Source: Ypsolopha sequella (lineage: Eukaryota; Arthropoda; Insecta; Lepidoptera; Ypsolophidae). From it: a stretch of DNA of 64,000 nt. Each line of letters starts with the position of its first letter. The first letter of the stretch is position 1. Location of the stretch: assembly GCA_934047225.1 (NCBI GenBank), contig OW204000.1, positions 14,774,001 through 14,838,000 of the forward strand, in the 5' to 3' direction. Of this stretch, positions 50,801 to 60,600 are shown one piece after another. The notes beneath the pieces were generated by a model, which ran no database searches, had not been told where the DNA came from, and worked only from the letters and a program-made list of their open reading frames with translations. A program made the translations under genes and the position numbers.

Positions 50801-53800
50801 AGGGAGCGCGGGATGCGGGGCGAAGGAGTCGGCGACCGGTGAATTTGCTGACTCCGAACTATCGCTCACGCAGTACGCTCCACGTCGGGTGTTGACGTTC
50901 GAAGCCACAGGTGACCTACATACCGATGTCGTCTTGCGCAATGCATTGACTTCGACACGCAGCTCACTGATGGTGGTTTGTGAGGCTTTGAACTTCAGCT
51001 CCAATTGAGTTAGACTGGATCGAAGGGATGTTATGTCCCTCAATAGCCGGGTCACGTCAATGTGGTCGAAGGTAACCGGCGGAAGTTTGCGTAGGTCCTT
51101 CGCCACAAAGGTCGGCACATCGTCGGGATCCTTTTCCTTCAGCACCTTCACGATGTCCTGAAGGCTTTTCTCTCCCTTTTCATCCCTCCTGCGAGACGGC
51201 ATCTGGTCGGAGATGTTCAGCGACGCGTACAATAGATATTTCGCAGTTCGAATCTCTTCTTCCGTGAAGTTAGTCTTGCAGATCTGCGCAATACTAACTT
51301 CGTCCATCACGTCCAGCTGGTACTGCAGGAACGCCAGGACTTCGTTGGGCACGAGTTGTCCACTCATGATGTCGGTCGTGTCACGGACGCGCAAGCGGCC
51401 GCGGCAGTACGTGAATATATTAATTCAGAGCGGTAAACAGTGAGGCGCGTGCATCATCGAGCGCGCACTGCACTGCAAATCTGCACTATTGTATAAACGC
51501 ATTAAAAAAGTTTATTGTTTTTTCACTTTAGTGAGTAAGTTGTTATATTTGTAAAAGCATAATAATAATAATGTTAAAATAAAACACGCAAGTGTACATG
51601 CGAGGTGCTTACTATAATTTCCTTCATCCCCGCGTCGAGGTTATAGTTGATTAACTTATTTTGTTGTTTTGAGAATCTATGAATCAATACTATTGTATTA
51701 ACGCATTAAAAAAGTTTATTGTTTTTTCACTTTAGTGAGTAAGTTGTTATATTTGTAAAAGCATAGTAATAATAATGTGAAAATAAAACACGCAAGTGTA
51801 CATACGAGGTGCTCAGGTTTTTAGTATTTATTTATTTACATATTACATATTATTATTTGTTTTGGTATGTAAGTACATACATATACGCATTTATAAATAT
51901 TTAGGCGAGCATACTTTGTACAGTATTTAACTTATTTTGTTGTTTTGAGAATCTCTCAATCAATACTATTGTACGTATTAACGCATTAAAAAAGTTTATT
52001 GTTTTTACACTTTAGTGAGTAAGTTGTTATATTTGTAAAAGCATAATAATAATAATGTTAAAATAAAACACGCAAGTGTGCATGCGAGGTGCTTACTATA
52101 ATTTCCTTCATCCCCGCGTCGAGGTTATAGTTGATTAACTTATTTTGTTGTTTTGAGAATCTATCAATCAATACTATTGTATTAACGCATTAAAAAAGTT
52201 TATTGTTTTTTCACTTTAGTGAGTAAGTTGTTATATTTGTAAAAGCATAATAATAATAATGTTAAAATAAAACACGCAAGTGTACATGCGAGGTGCTCAG
52301 GTTTTTTGTATTTATTTATTTACATATTACAGCTTCATATTACATATTATTATTTGTTTTGGTATGTAAGTACATACATACATATACGCATTTATAAATA
52401 TTTAGGCGAGCATACTTTGTACAGTATTTAACTTATTTTGTTGTTTTGAGAATCTCTCAATCAATACTATTGTATTAACGCATTAAAAAAGTTTATTGTT
52501 TTTTCACTTTAGTGAGTAAGTTGTTATATTTGTAAAAGCATAATAATAATAATGTTAAAATAAAACACGTAAGTGTACATGCGAGGTGCTTACTATAATT
52601 TCCTTCATCCCCGAGTCGAGGTTATAGTTGATTAACTTATTTTGTTGTTTTGAGAATCTATCAATCAATAGTATATATTTGTTTATTCATACTCAAATGT
52701 CAGTCATTAAAACTCATTAGTCATAAGGTTGTTTGTATTTTATGTTATTTACTTACTGTTTATAATTCGACTGATGAACCAAAGTGGGCCGAAATATATT
52801 TCGAAAATAAGTTTTTATAGACTGTTTTAATTATACAAAAAATAAAAATAAAATACTATATATATATATTAATGTCCAGACTACCACATAGCAAGCCTGC
52901 AAAGTGAAAAATTCATGGTACTTGGTATACCTTCGTAAAAAGGGGAAGCGAACATGTTAATTTTTCTTGGACTTACACTTGTTCCTCTGCCTTATTAACC
53001 AGTCTCAGAATAGCTCTTCCACCAATTAGACCAAGTTGTCTCAAAGACTTGTCTCTTAGTGCTTCAACTCCAACAATCTCTTGACGCATGTACAGAATGG
53101 TGGGATTCTGTATAGATTCCAGCTCAGTTGGGGCCAACAATGAGACAATGTCAAACAGTGAGGCAGTTGGTACAAAATCTCCAGTTCTTCTTTCTCCTGA
53201 AATATATTCAATATAGTTCAGATTTATGCTTACTTTTCTAATTGCCAATGTACAGTAGGGCCCCGATAGTCTGAACCACCGTTAATCCAAAAGCCTCTAT
53301 AATCAGAAAACCCACCTGGCACTGAGGAACCGCCTTATCTTAGCAACTTGCAGTGCCATGCAATACCGTATTATTTATTTTTAGGAGCTACATGTATTCA
53401 AAAAATAAAAAGATTTTTATTCAACAGATCAGTTTGTCATCTGCCTTTCTGCCATTTGGTTCTACCACTGTGGTGTGGCGTCTCTTTAACCATTGAAAAT
53501 ATATCTGCACGCTATAATCCAAATTTAATGCTATGTGAAAAGAGTCATATACACAAAAACCGTGAACAAAGATTCTCAAGTAGGTACATAAGACTTTCAA
53601 AATTAGGTTGGGGTGTAGATAAGGGGGCACTATGGGGCACTCAGAAATACTTCAGCATAGAAGGGAGCCAGTAGGTTAGATTAGAAGGTTGGGTATGACT
53701 GCCACACATAACCTTCATGGTTATTTTTTATGACAACCCAGAAATCAGTGCAGAAGATTGTGCCCCCTTTTATTATTATTTCTTGTTTTTAGCTTCTGAT

Positions 53801-54393
53801 AATGTGTGACTAACACATTTAATTCTGTCAATGTCATGTCATAAGCTAAAGCACTGTATGTATCCTGTAAATTCTTTTGATGATTGTTATGATCTACAAC
53901 AAAGTACAGAAGGTGTATCCCTTTATCTAACCTGACCCAAACTTACTTCTGTATGGAATACCTTTGAGCATGATTATGAAGTTATTGTTAAACTAAAAGA
54001 ATTACTTCATACCATCTTCTAATGTGAGCCCAATGGTGACATTGGATTCCTCGCGTTTCTTTTCAGCTTCCACCATCTCAAGGAAAGCTTTATTTGGTAA
54101 GTTAGAAAATCTAACAGTAGTGGTTAGGTCGAGTACATGGTTGTGATGTTTTAAGTTATAATCACTTGGCTGAAATCCCTGTTTCTTACAGACATCTTCC
54201 AGAACCTGATAAAGAGAAAAGGGCTAAAAGAATGATTGTGTTATTTCTTAAATACAGAAGAAACAGCCGGTAAATTTAGAAAATACTTAACAGGTAAGTG
54301 ATAAAAACATACCTGCAAGATATTGGTGTCGGGGGTGCAGTGAACTTTTTGTCTTCTTCCATTTGGTGTGAGAACAATTATATCTTTAGACAT
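38821..54393 (-). CDS. ASPSCR1: Tether containing UBX domain, ASPSCR1/TUG-like
   Basis: Eight exons: 54393-54313, 54205-54013, 53196-52977, 48958-48565, 47518-47324, 46686-46530, 43875-43692 and 38917-38821 (TAA). They sum to 507 codons (506 residues) with phases matching throughout. The N-terminal ubiquitin-like TUG domain spans about residues 1-80 (DIIVLTPNGRRQKVHCTPDT, then FQPSDYNLKHHNHVLDLT). A second ubiquitin-like segment follows (LYMRQEIVGVEALRDKSLRQ, GLIGGRAILRLVN). The middle is charged and disordered. The UBX domain is at about 365-445 (NAVVRVQFPDHIILQGVFLP). The tail ends KLPKWFKK. Family members bind VCP/p97 and tether vesicles, for example GLUT4 vesicles in mammals. Introns are large (up to 4.8 kb) and full of repeats. 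Confidence 0.92.
39745..39920 (+). repeat. Tandem duplication, two 88-bp units
   Basis: Units 39745-39832 and 39833-39920 (CTGTGAACACAAGGAGGCGG and so on) differ by only one obvious base (GACGCCTGG against GACGTCTGG) plus the last positions. The near identity implies a recent event. The flanking GGTCACCCCGGACCGAAACG phrase and the mixed promoter-like text suggest the duplicated DNA may belong to an LTR or 5' untranslated region of an element. That is not proven. Confidence 0.7.
43416..43581. mobile_element. MITE of about 165 bp, copy B
   Basis: GCGGGTCTACCGCGTAATTC and the inverted GAATTACGCGGCAGACCCGC form the ends. The core reads as the reverse complement of copy A (31085-31249), including GCAAAAGAGATGGCATGTTA, so the two copies stand in opposite orientation 12 kb apart. 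Confidence 0.75.
43876..46529. other. ASPSCR1 intron 6, repeats only
   Basis: A MITE lies at 44331-44466, where GTCGATTCGGTGTAACACGA pairs with TCGTGTTACACGGAATCGAC. A decayed dispersed repeat sits at 45498-45633. A LINE/SINE-like piece at about 45707-46120 contains CCACGTCTTCTCGTGGATGT, then CGTAAAAGGTGACTAAGGGA, ends in GCGGTAATGGCCAGGTACAA and is followed by a poly(A) run. The 108-codon frame in that piece is not gene-like. Confidence 0.5.
44331..44466. mobile_element. 136-bp hairpin MITE
   Basis: Terminal inverted repeats of about 23 bases (GTCGATTCGGTGTAACACGA...) with an inner inverted pair (TTAAGCGTCCTTTCTTTGTC against a Lys-coding-like AGACAGAACGCTTAA). It is non-coding. Confidence 0.7.
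46735..47190 (+). pseudogene. RTE/jockey-type LINE 3' remnant with ORF2 C-terminus
   Basis: Bases 46770-46800 (GTCCAGCAGTGGGCTAACTA, then GGCTGATGGATGG) match typical LINE 3' ends. Bases 46889-47120 encode MLRRFGFTERMKERSV, a stop, then further pieces such as GCMPTKLVTYWRKVNFRAPK with two more stops. This resembles the decayed C-terminal end of a LINE ORF2 (the Leu-Arg-x-Phe-Gly-x-x-Glu-Arg-Met box). The tail reads CTCTGGGAGACCGGCG and then GTATGTATGT. It lies in ASPSCR1 intron 5. Confidence 0.6.
47519..48564. other. ASPSCR1 intron 4
   Basis: A hairpin repeat at about 47577-47650 (ACGCGACATGGCGGGAGTAC, then TGCCTGTCGCAT) is related to 10568-10625. The stretch at 47850-48500 is mixed in composition with no recognised gene or repeat. 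Confidence 0.5.
50075..51367 (-). CDS. ORF1-type protein of a LINE-like element
   Basis: The ATG is at 51367. The frame also opens nine codons upstream at a TTG, which is not a normal start. It gives 430 residues. The N-terminal part (MSGQLVPNEVLAFLQYQL, DEVSIAQICKTNFTEEEI) is a small helical domain. A coiled-coil-like segment lies at about residues 95-140 (RLLRDITSLRSSLTQLELKF). A Pro/Ala/Ser-rich linker follows. The C-terminal globular part is at about 290-370 (LLYVSRLNFTTQPADLVKYI, FNSFVVRVPTTI, FWPKGVVFRRFRGRL), resembling the RNA-binding end of lepidopteran LINE ORF1 proteins. The last 45 or so residues read through the 3' region and end in a run of Tyr encoded by the (TAT)n tail, with the stop in target DNA. 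Codon use is far more GC-rich than neighbouring exons. Alternative: an unrelated Lepidoptera-specific gene family; the LINE-type tail argues against that. Confidence 0.6.
   Translation of the reverse strand: MSGQLVPNEVLAFLQYQLDVMDEVSIAQICKTNFTEEEIRTAKYLLYASLNISDQMPSRRRDEKGEKSLQDIVKVLKEKDPDDVPTFVAKDLRKLPPVTFDHIDVTRLLRDITSLRSSLTQLELKFKASQTTISELRVEVNALRKTTSVCRSPVASNVNTRRGAYCVSDSSESANSPVADSFAPHPALPARPVPPPAPHFAVTTPVSVSTPNGYAAAAASKSPDKRQTKTFAEREPDKSRREPLRSMVPQDPYPGQVVEKGFILVEKKKRMPHRRNQCGTAPTGPDNLLRPALPSTLLYVSRLNFTTQPADLVKYIKKKTNLVLRVEKLHSRNNVSFNSFVVRVPTTILALVTKEDFWPKGVVFRRFRGRLADTPPTSTSAQHFASQEVLISVILCMLVCKVFIYYGPLSLYFIYCHVLPEIKNYYYYYY
50082..51487 (-). mobile_element. ORF1-only LINE-like element inserted in a satellite unit
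   Basis: The insertion splits an L-type unit between TCAAT and ACTATTGTA. On the minus strand it has a GC-rich leader, one long ORF, a short 3' region ending TGCCTGAAATAAAGAATTA, and an (ATT)n tail, all typical of a LINE. No ORF2 is present. With both ends in place, the missing part was lost internally, giving a half-LINE that would depend on another element for movement. Confidence 0.65.
52681..52976. other. End of ASPSCR1 intron 3
   Basis: Ordinary AT-rich intron sequence between the last satellite unit and exon 3, with a TATATATATAT run at 52857-52868. No feature is supported. Confidence 0.5.
53197..54012. other. ASPSCR1 intron 2 with a MITE
   Basis: A MITE at 53618-53772 (GATAAGGGGGCACTATGG on the left; ATTGTGCCCCCTTTTAT on the right) is a longer relative of 21655-21721. 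The rest is unassigned AT-rich intron. Confidence 0.55.
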
Positions 54394-57132
54394 ATTTAAC
54401 TTTTATAGTAAACCTAGTGTTTTTCTCCTGAAAATATCAAAGAAAAACGAAAAATATTCTTCAAATGAAATGACAACTAGAAAATGAAATTGACAGACAA
54501 GGTCGTATTCCGTTTTGCGCAGGTGCTACCGATTTAATAGTTTAGATAACATAAACTGCGTCCAGTTTGATCGTCGGGCGACGCCACGGATTTAGAACAG
54601 AGGGGATATGCTATGTAGGCGGGGCGCCTATCTTTCGAGTATGCTCAGAGGCGCACTTTCGCTGAGGGTATGCTCTCGGGCCGATCAGTAGTAAGCGAGA
54701 CAGGGCGCGAGAACCGTCGAAAATATTTTTTAGAATATGCTCTTCTATTCCGTAGTTACATGCAGAAACAAAAGTGAAGTAAGTGTTAAATTAGTAAAGT
54801 AATCACACGTTTTTACTGTTTTCATTTAATAAAATAATCCCTCAAAGAATATTTCGTGCGTACTTGACATTTTTATAGCCATCCCTATAATCATTTTTAT
54901 AGCCATCCTAATTTTATAGAAATTACATATGAATCGTAAATTCCGCAAAAAGTGTCGTACCATTTTGTGGCATAGGAATTTTGTATCGTATATATCTAAT
55001 AAAAATAATTTTTGCATATATATTTATAGGTGCTCATATATCGGCATAGTACAAAGAATTTTGTCAGTACACATTTAGAAATAGATTTTTTTCAACATGT
55101 TCCATATTGTTCCAATTTGACTTAAAAATGGATAATACACCCTTGACGTGACGTGACGAAATGGATGTGACTTCCTCTATCACCTGCAGAAAGTTTCATT
55201 TTAAGTTTCATAGTATTTGTGAAGAAAGATGAAAAAACCCACCGATTGGGAATTTTCCTCGATAAACACCGGGAATTTTCCCAAACGGGAATTAACCCGG
55301 GAATTTTCCCGCGCCCATATCCACATACAATTCTTTATTGTATTATGAAAGCAAAAACATATAACAAAGCCAAAAGATTACAAAAATACGATTCTCAGTA
55401 GAAACTTATGTTATCCCTTATGTTATGGCGCTCGAAAGGGACGCCGCGCTGCATCAGAGTGGCTTATGCGCGTGTCAATCAAGGACGAAAGGAGCCATTG
55501 TATTGTTACACAAACACAAACACGCTGTGTATTTAATTTTAGTTGCACTTGTAGTAGTGAAGGGTGGGGCAATACCCTGGCGTCAAGTGATTTCGTAATA
55601 CCAGTGAAGCAAAGGCATCCCTGTGGGTGACGCCCGCCATCTCTTTTGCAAGCGTAGAAATTATCCTGCTAGTCTAGCATAGCAAACCATATGGAGCTCG
55701 ATGCGCATGATACAGTGCTCTCTCTCACTCTGTTGGTTTACCTAGAGAGGTATAGACATGTAGTTTGGAACCGTTAAAGCTCGATATAGTCTGCTATGCT
55801 ATGCTAGACCTCCTGATGCAAGTGTTAGGTGGACGTTGCGTCGCCCGGCAATCAAACTGATGTCATACTCCATTATTTATTTTAAAATTCTGTGCCTCAG
55901 TTGCCGGAGCCGGCAATCACGAATTAATGAAACAGTTTGCCGTAGTGGTGGCTGTCAGTCGTCATTTTGACTTTAGCCACAGACGTGACTTTAGCAAGCA
56001 TGTTTGGATGCTGTATGTACCGTTAATGAGACCGTTAAAGAAAATTAAAAGAAAAAGAAAAACAGAAAGCTAATGAATGTTGGTAACGTTCTGTTCTGTT
56101 TGACAGCGAAACTTCTCATTTGTTTATTTTTTTGGAAAGTCTCATTGAAAATATTATATTTCATAAGCTATGTCAAAACTACTGCCAAATAAACCCCCAT
56201 ACGAGATGCGATTTTAGAGGGTATCCATTTCAAAAGTAAGTTTTGTTTATCATTAAGTCCGGATATACCCTCAAAGGCCACAAGTGCATTGATCAGCAGT
56301 CGCAGCTAAATTTAGTTTATTCTGTAGTCTGTAGCCTCATAAATGTATGCAAAAAAACATATTTAAGACCATTGTTCTCGCTCCCTTCGTAATTTTGTTC
56401 ATAAAGTTGGCAATATTGTGATAAAGCGGAAGTAAACTAAAAATAACTTTTTTGAAGAAATGTTAAAATTACCGCAGAAGGAATACTTGAAAAAATGAGT
56501 TTCTAAACCTAAAACCTGACTACTGTAATATCACGCGGTAAAAAGTATGAAACAAGAAAATATTCTCATCTGAAATTGTTATGTACAAACGAATCAATAT
56601 TTATCGTCTATTAAATAAACAACTTACACGTAATACATTTCAATTTCGATAATTTCAATGTATTTAATAAATATTCATAGTGATGTTCACAGGATAGCCG
56701 TGGTCAAGACGATCAAGACGCTTCCAACGATACCTCATTTGTCAAATTATGGTAAGTAGTTTAGAAGTTATGTGGGCACAGATGAACATTAATACATACA
56801 CATACCGGTCAAAAATCATAACCCTCCTTTTTGCTTCGCCGTAGTCGGGTAAAAACATTGGTCTGTGCTGGTAAATTACGGCCACTGCGGACTTGATCAA
56901 AAGTAAGGTGTACAGTTTGGGCTAGTACAGAAGGCAGGCTTGAATTCAATTGCTAATAAAGTTACTATATAAAAGTGTTACATAGCCTTCTGTTTCTTAT
57001 TTTTCTGATTTTTAAATAGTTAAATCACTTGTTTATGGTGATGTGATGACTGATGATGGTAGAGGTGGCGGTGGTGGTGGTACTGCAAAGACACAGCCTC
57101 CATCAACTTTTGTCTCATTGAACAATGGACTG
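54394..57132. other. Upstream region of ASPSCR1 and intergenic DNA up to the BEL element
   Basis: The ASPSCR1 promoter should lie just above 54393. The stretch also holds an inverted pair at 54563-54587 and 55835-55859, a nested MITE at 55672-55809 and a GGT-rich run at 57062-57080. No host exon was recognised. The interval 55860-57060 shows nothing I can assign. Confidence 0.5.
54563..55859. mobile_element. Possible 1.3-kb element with nested MITE
   Basis: CAGTTTGATCGTCGGGCGAC (54563 onward) and the inverted GTCGCCCGGCAATCAAACTG (ending 55859) match at 22 of 25 positions. A GCCATCTCTTTTGCAAGCG module near 55637 is shared with the MITEs at 31085 and 43416. It is interrupted by another MITE at 55672-55809 (GTCTAGCATAGCA against TGCTATGCTATGCTAGAC). 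The whole could be one transposon or two related MITEs by chance 1.3 kb apart. Confidence 0.4.
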
Positions 57133-57597
57133 TGAGCACGCGATATGACGGCAGTGCTTTGTATCACCATAGGTTTTAAAAATAGCGGGAAGTGAAGAGA
57201 AATAATTACGAAGATGAAAGATCTGACCTTGGGAAGGAGCTGCATGCACCACAAACCACGCTTCGCCTGAGCCACCAAGTCTCTGGTGTTCTCCAAGATG
57301 GTTTTCTTCTTCCTCTTCGTGCCTGGTTGCGCTCTTCTCGGCTAATCTTCTTCGTAATAGTAATAGATGAAAATGAGGCGCACAGCGGGTGCGATCTCAA
57401 AATGGCGGGCGGTAGGGTCGAGGTAGGACCTAGTCGAATGACAATCAGCGTATACCTCCGGCGTGAAAGGCTTCTGATTGACGACTGATTGATTTGCGTC
57501 CAAAACTAAGCGGGTGGAGATGCAGCGAAAATGACAGTTGCAAATATTAATTCACAACTACCTCGCAGTATGAGAGCCACAAGAAGTGGCGCGAACA
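57133..57597 (-). repeat. 3' LTR of the BEL/Pao element
   Basis: It starts TGAGCACGCGATATGACGGC on the plus strand and ends AAGAAGTGGCGCGAACA. It matches 63503-63967 over its full 465 bases as far as I can compare by eye. Read on the minus strand it begins TGTTCGCGCC and ends GCGTGCTCA. Confidence 0.93.
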
Positions 57598-57612
57598 TTT
57601 GCCCCCGGCGTT
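57598..57612 (-). other. Polypurine tract of the BEL/Pao element
   Basis: On the minus strand GCCGGGGGCAAA lies directly before the 3' LTR, which is where a plus-strand primer is expected. It is short, so the call rests mainly on position. Confidence 0.5.
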
Positions 57613-57697
57613 AAAACCATTGGTTTTAAAATAAGAATAGAAAAGTAAAAATAAGACAGAGAATAACGAAATTTTGAAGCGGGGGCAAAGAAAGGAG

Positions 57698-60600
57698 TTA
57701 TTGAGATGGGAGAGGGCAAAGACGCACGACAGGTCGTTTGTAAACACCTGTCGTCGTTTTGACAGAAGCTACCCTAATGACATTATCTTTGCCAGGGTAT
57801 ACAGCTACAATGACACCGAGCGGCCATTGAAGCGGTGGAGTATTGTCGGTAACTACAACGACAACAGATCCAATTTTGATTGGGTTGGTAGGTGTATTCC
57901 ATTTTCCTCTAGACTGGAGAAGATGGAGATAATCATTCTTCCATCGCCTCGCGAACGATTCTACCATTTGATCAAGCAACGCGTAGCGACGTAATAAATT
58001 AACTGGCTCATCAGCCACCTTGCAAGCGGGTAATTCTTTTAAAGGAGTTGACATCAGAAAATGTGCAGGAGTTAACGCGCTAAGTTCAGATGGATCTTCA
58101 CTCAGCAGCGTAAGCGGACGAGAATTTATGACACATTCTATTTGCGTAACTACAGTTAATAATTCTTCGTAGGTCAACAGTTGAGTACCTACTACTCTAT
58201 GCAAATGCGTCTTAAATCCTTTGACATATATCTCATAATGTCCCCCAAAATGTGGGCTACGTGGAATATTAAATTTCCATTGTATTCTATGATCGGCAAG
58301 TTCATTCGCGAAAGACGTTTTAAATTCTTCGGAATTTGTCAAATTGTAAATTTCTGAGAGGGCATTTCTAGCGCCTACAAAGTTCGTAGCATTATCAGAA
58401 TATACGAAAGACACTGCTCCACGTCTAGATAAAAAACGTTTGAACGCGGAAAGAAAAGTGTTCGTGCTAAGATCAGTTGCCAATTCAACGTGAACTGCAC
58501 GAGTCACCAGGCATACAAATATGCAGAGGTAACATTTGACGGGACGGACTCCACGTTTTCGATACGGAGTGATACTGATAGGACCACAATAATCCACAGC
58601 GCAGTGGACAAAAGCTTTAGCCTCATTAACGCGGCATGATGGTAAATCTGCCATGAAAGGGAAGGTTTGTCTCGGCTTCGCCTTAAAACAATAATTGCAG
58701 CTATGTATTACGCGACGAACAATATTTCGACAGGAAAGTATCCAAAATTTTTGTCGGATTATTGACATTAAAGCCACTGGTCCAGTGTGACAATTTTTGC
58801 GATGATAATGAATGATAATCAATTCGACAATATGATTTTTACGAGGTAACAACACAGGGTGTTGTTGATCGAACGTCATGTCTGTGTTGCGAAGTCGACC
58901 ACCAACGCGTAACAATCCATTTTTATCTAAAAATGGCGATAGTCGATTTAAAGCGGGAGAACAAAGTTTATTTGACTTTAATCTTTTTATTTCATCAAGA
59001 AAATAAAATGCTTGAAGAGCTTTAATCAATGCAACTTCAGCGAAATCCATATCGGTAGCGGTAAAAATATTAGAGCGCGGTAAAATACGTAAAAATCGGT
59101 ATATGTAAATGATTGTGTGTAAAAGCACAAGCCATGACGAAATTCTTTCCGAAAGAGAAAGAAGAGGATGCGGTTCTTCATTACTAAAAGCGGGAAGAGA
59201 AATTGTTTTTGATTCCGGCAAGTTTTCTTCAATAGAAGCTGATTCTATTGTTTTGATTGGCCACTCTTTAGCGTCCAGATAAAGCCAAGCAGGTCCAGTG
59301 AACCAGAGCGGGTGACTCATCAACTGCGTGGGAGTGAGACCACGGGAAAGACAGTCGCTCGGGTTTTGAGAACCAGCTGTATGGTAAAAACATTCAGCGG
59401 GAATAGCGGATATTATTTTTGTTATACGCGTCGCGACAAAGGTTTTAAACCTGTGCGGTGAGGAATGTATCCAGTGTAAAGTTACCATAGAATCGGTAAA
59501 ACAGTAAATACGTTCAATATTGTGACGTATTTTATAAGCGTCAACTACACGACGAGTTAATTTCGACATGAGTAACGAGGCACAAAGCTCAAGGCGGGCG
59601 ACACTGACGGTCTTGAGCGGACAGACTTTTGACTTTGCGCATACCAGCCGAATGCTAGTGCAAGTGTCTGAGTCATCTTGTACTCTAATATATACGACAC
59701 ATCCGTATCCACGTTCACTTGCGTCTGCAAATGATATTATCGAAATTTTCGAATTTTGGAACACGTCTAAGTGGCGTTTAATACGTAAATCCCGCAAAAC
59801 AGGTAGCTCCTTCAAATAGTTTTGCCAAATCTGCGCAATATCAGAGGGTAGTGTTTCATCCCAGTCTAATTTTAAAATACAGATTTTCTGCAAGAGTAAT
59901 TTTGCGTACAAGATCACAGGAGCGGTAAAGCCGAGGACGTCGTACTGACGTGCTATCACGGACAAAACATTGCGTTTAGTACATGGGCGACTATCTAGCG
60001 ATACAGTAAAAGAGAACTCGTCAGAATCAGGCGACCACTGTAAGCCAAGAACTTTAAGAGTTTGAGTTTGTTCTTCAAAATTCTTACTAGAATTTAAGCG
60101 GTGAGTATCAGGCAGTGTATCAAGTAACTGTTGACAGTTACTAGACCACTTGACGAGCTCAAAGCCACCGGCCTTAAGCAATCCTACCAGCTCATCTCTG
60201 AGCTGTAAGGAGCCCTGCACGGTGGGCGTGCTATAGCAGATGTCGTCCATGTAACAGTTTCGTGCGGCTACAGTAGCGGCGAGCGGGTACGCTGAACTCC
60301 CATCCTCACAGAGTTTCCTGACTACTCTCATCGCAAGGAAAGGGCTACTACGTAGTCCAAAGCAGACGCGATTGAACTGATAAGCGATAAGCGGTGAACA
60401 CGTGTCAAAGCGGTATAAAAACTTTTGAAATTTGCGATCATCGGCGTTAACCAAAACTTGTAAGAACATTTGTTTGATATCCGAGGTAAAAGCGATTTCA
60501 TACAAGCGGAAGTCAAGTAAAATTAAAAACAAATCGTTTTGCAAATTAGCACCTGTGTGCAGCGTGTCATTTAATGAGACACGAGTACCATCAGCGGAGT

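Larger units (their letters stand above)
49370..52680. repeat. Inverted, two-type satellite array in ASPSCR1 intron 3
   Basis: Units of about 190-200 bp (type S, containing CCTTCATCCCCGCGTCGAGG) and about 270-290 bp (type L, containing ATATACGCATTTATAAATAT) share the blocks ACGCATTAAAAAAGTTTATT, TCACTTTAGTGAGTAAGTTG and AAACACGCAAGTGTACATGC. From 49370 to about 49870 three S-type units run in one orientation. At about 49865-49885 the orientation flips. From there to 52680 the order is L (interrupted by an insertion at 50082-51487), S, L, S, L, S, with the S/L alternation unbroken. The array has no open frames of its own and fills most of the 4-kb intron. Confidence 0.85.

Noticed and set aside
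49370..52680. CRISPR array
   Set aside because: Direct repeats here are 190-290 bp with no uniform spacers, contain an inversion and lie in a eukaryotic intron.
57192..57488. 98-codon frame inside the LTR (repeated at 63562-63858)
   Set aside because: It occurs within LTR sequence, is identical in both LTRs, and has no recognised domain; more likely a chance frame than an accessory gene.
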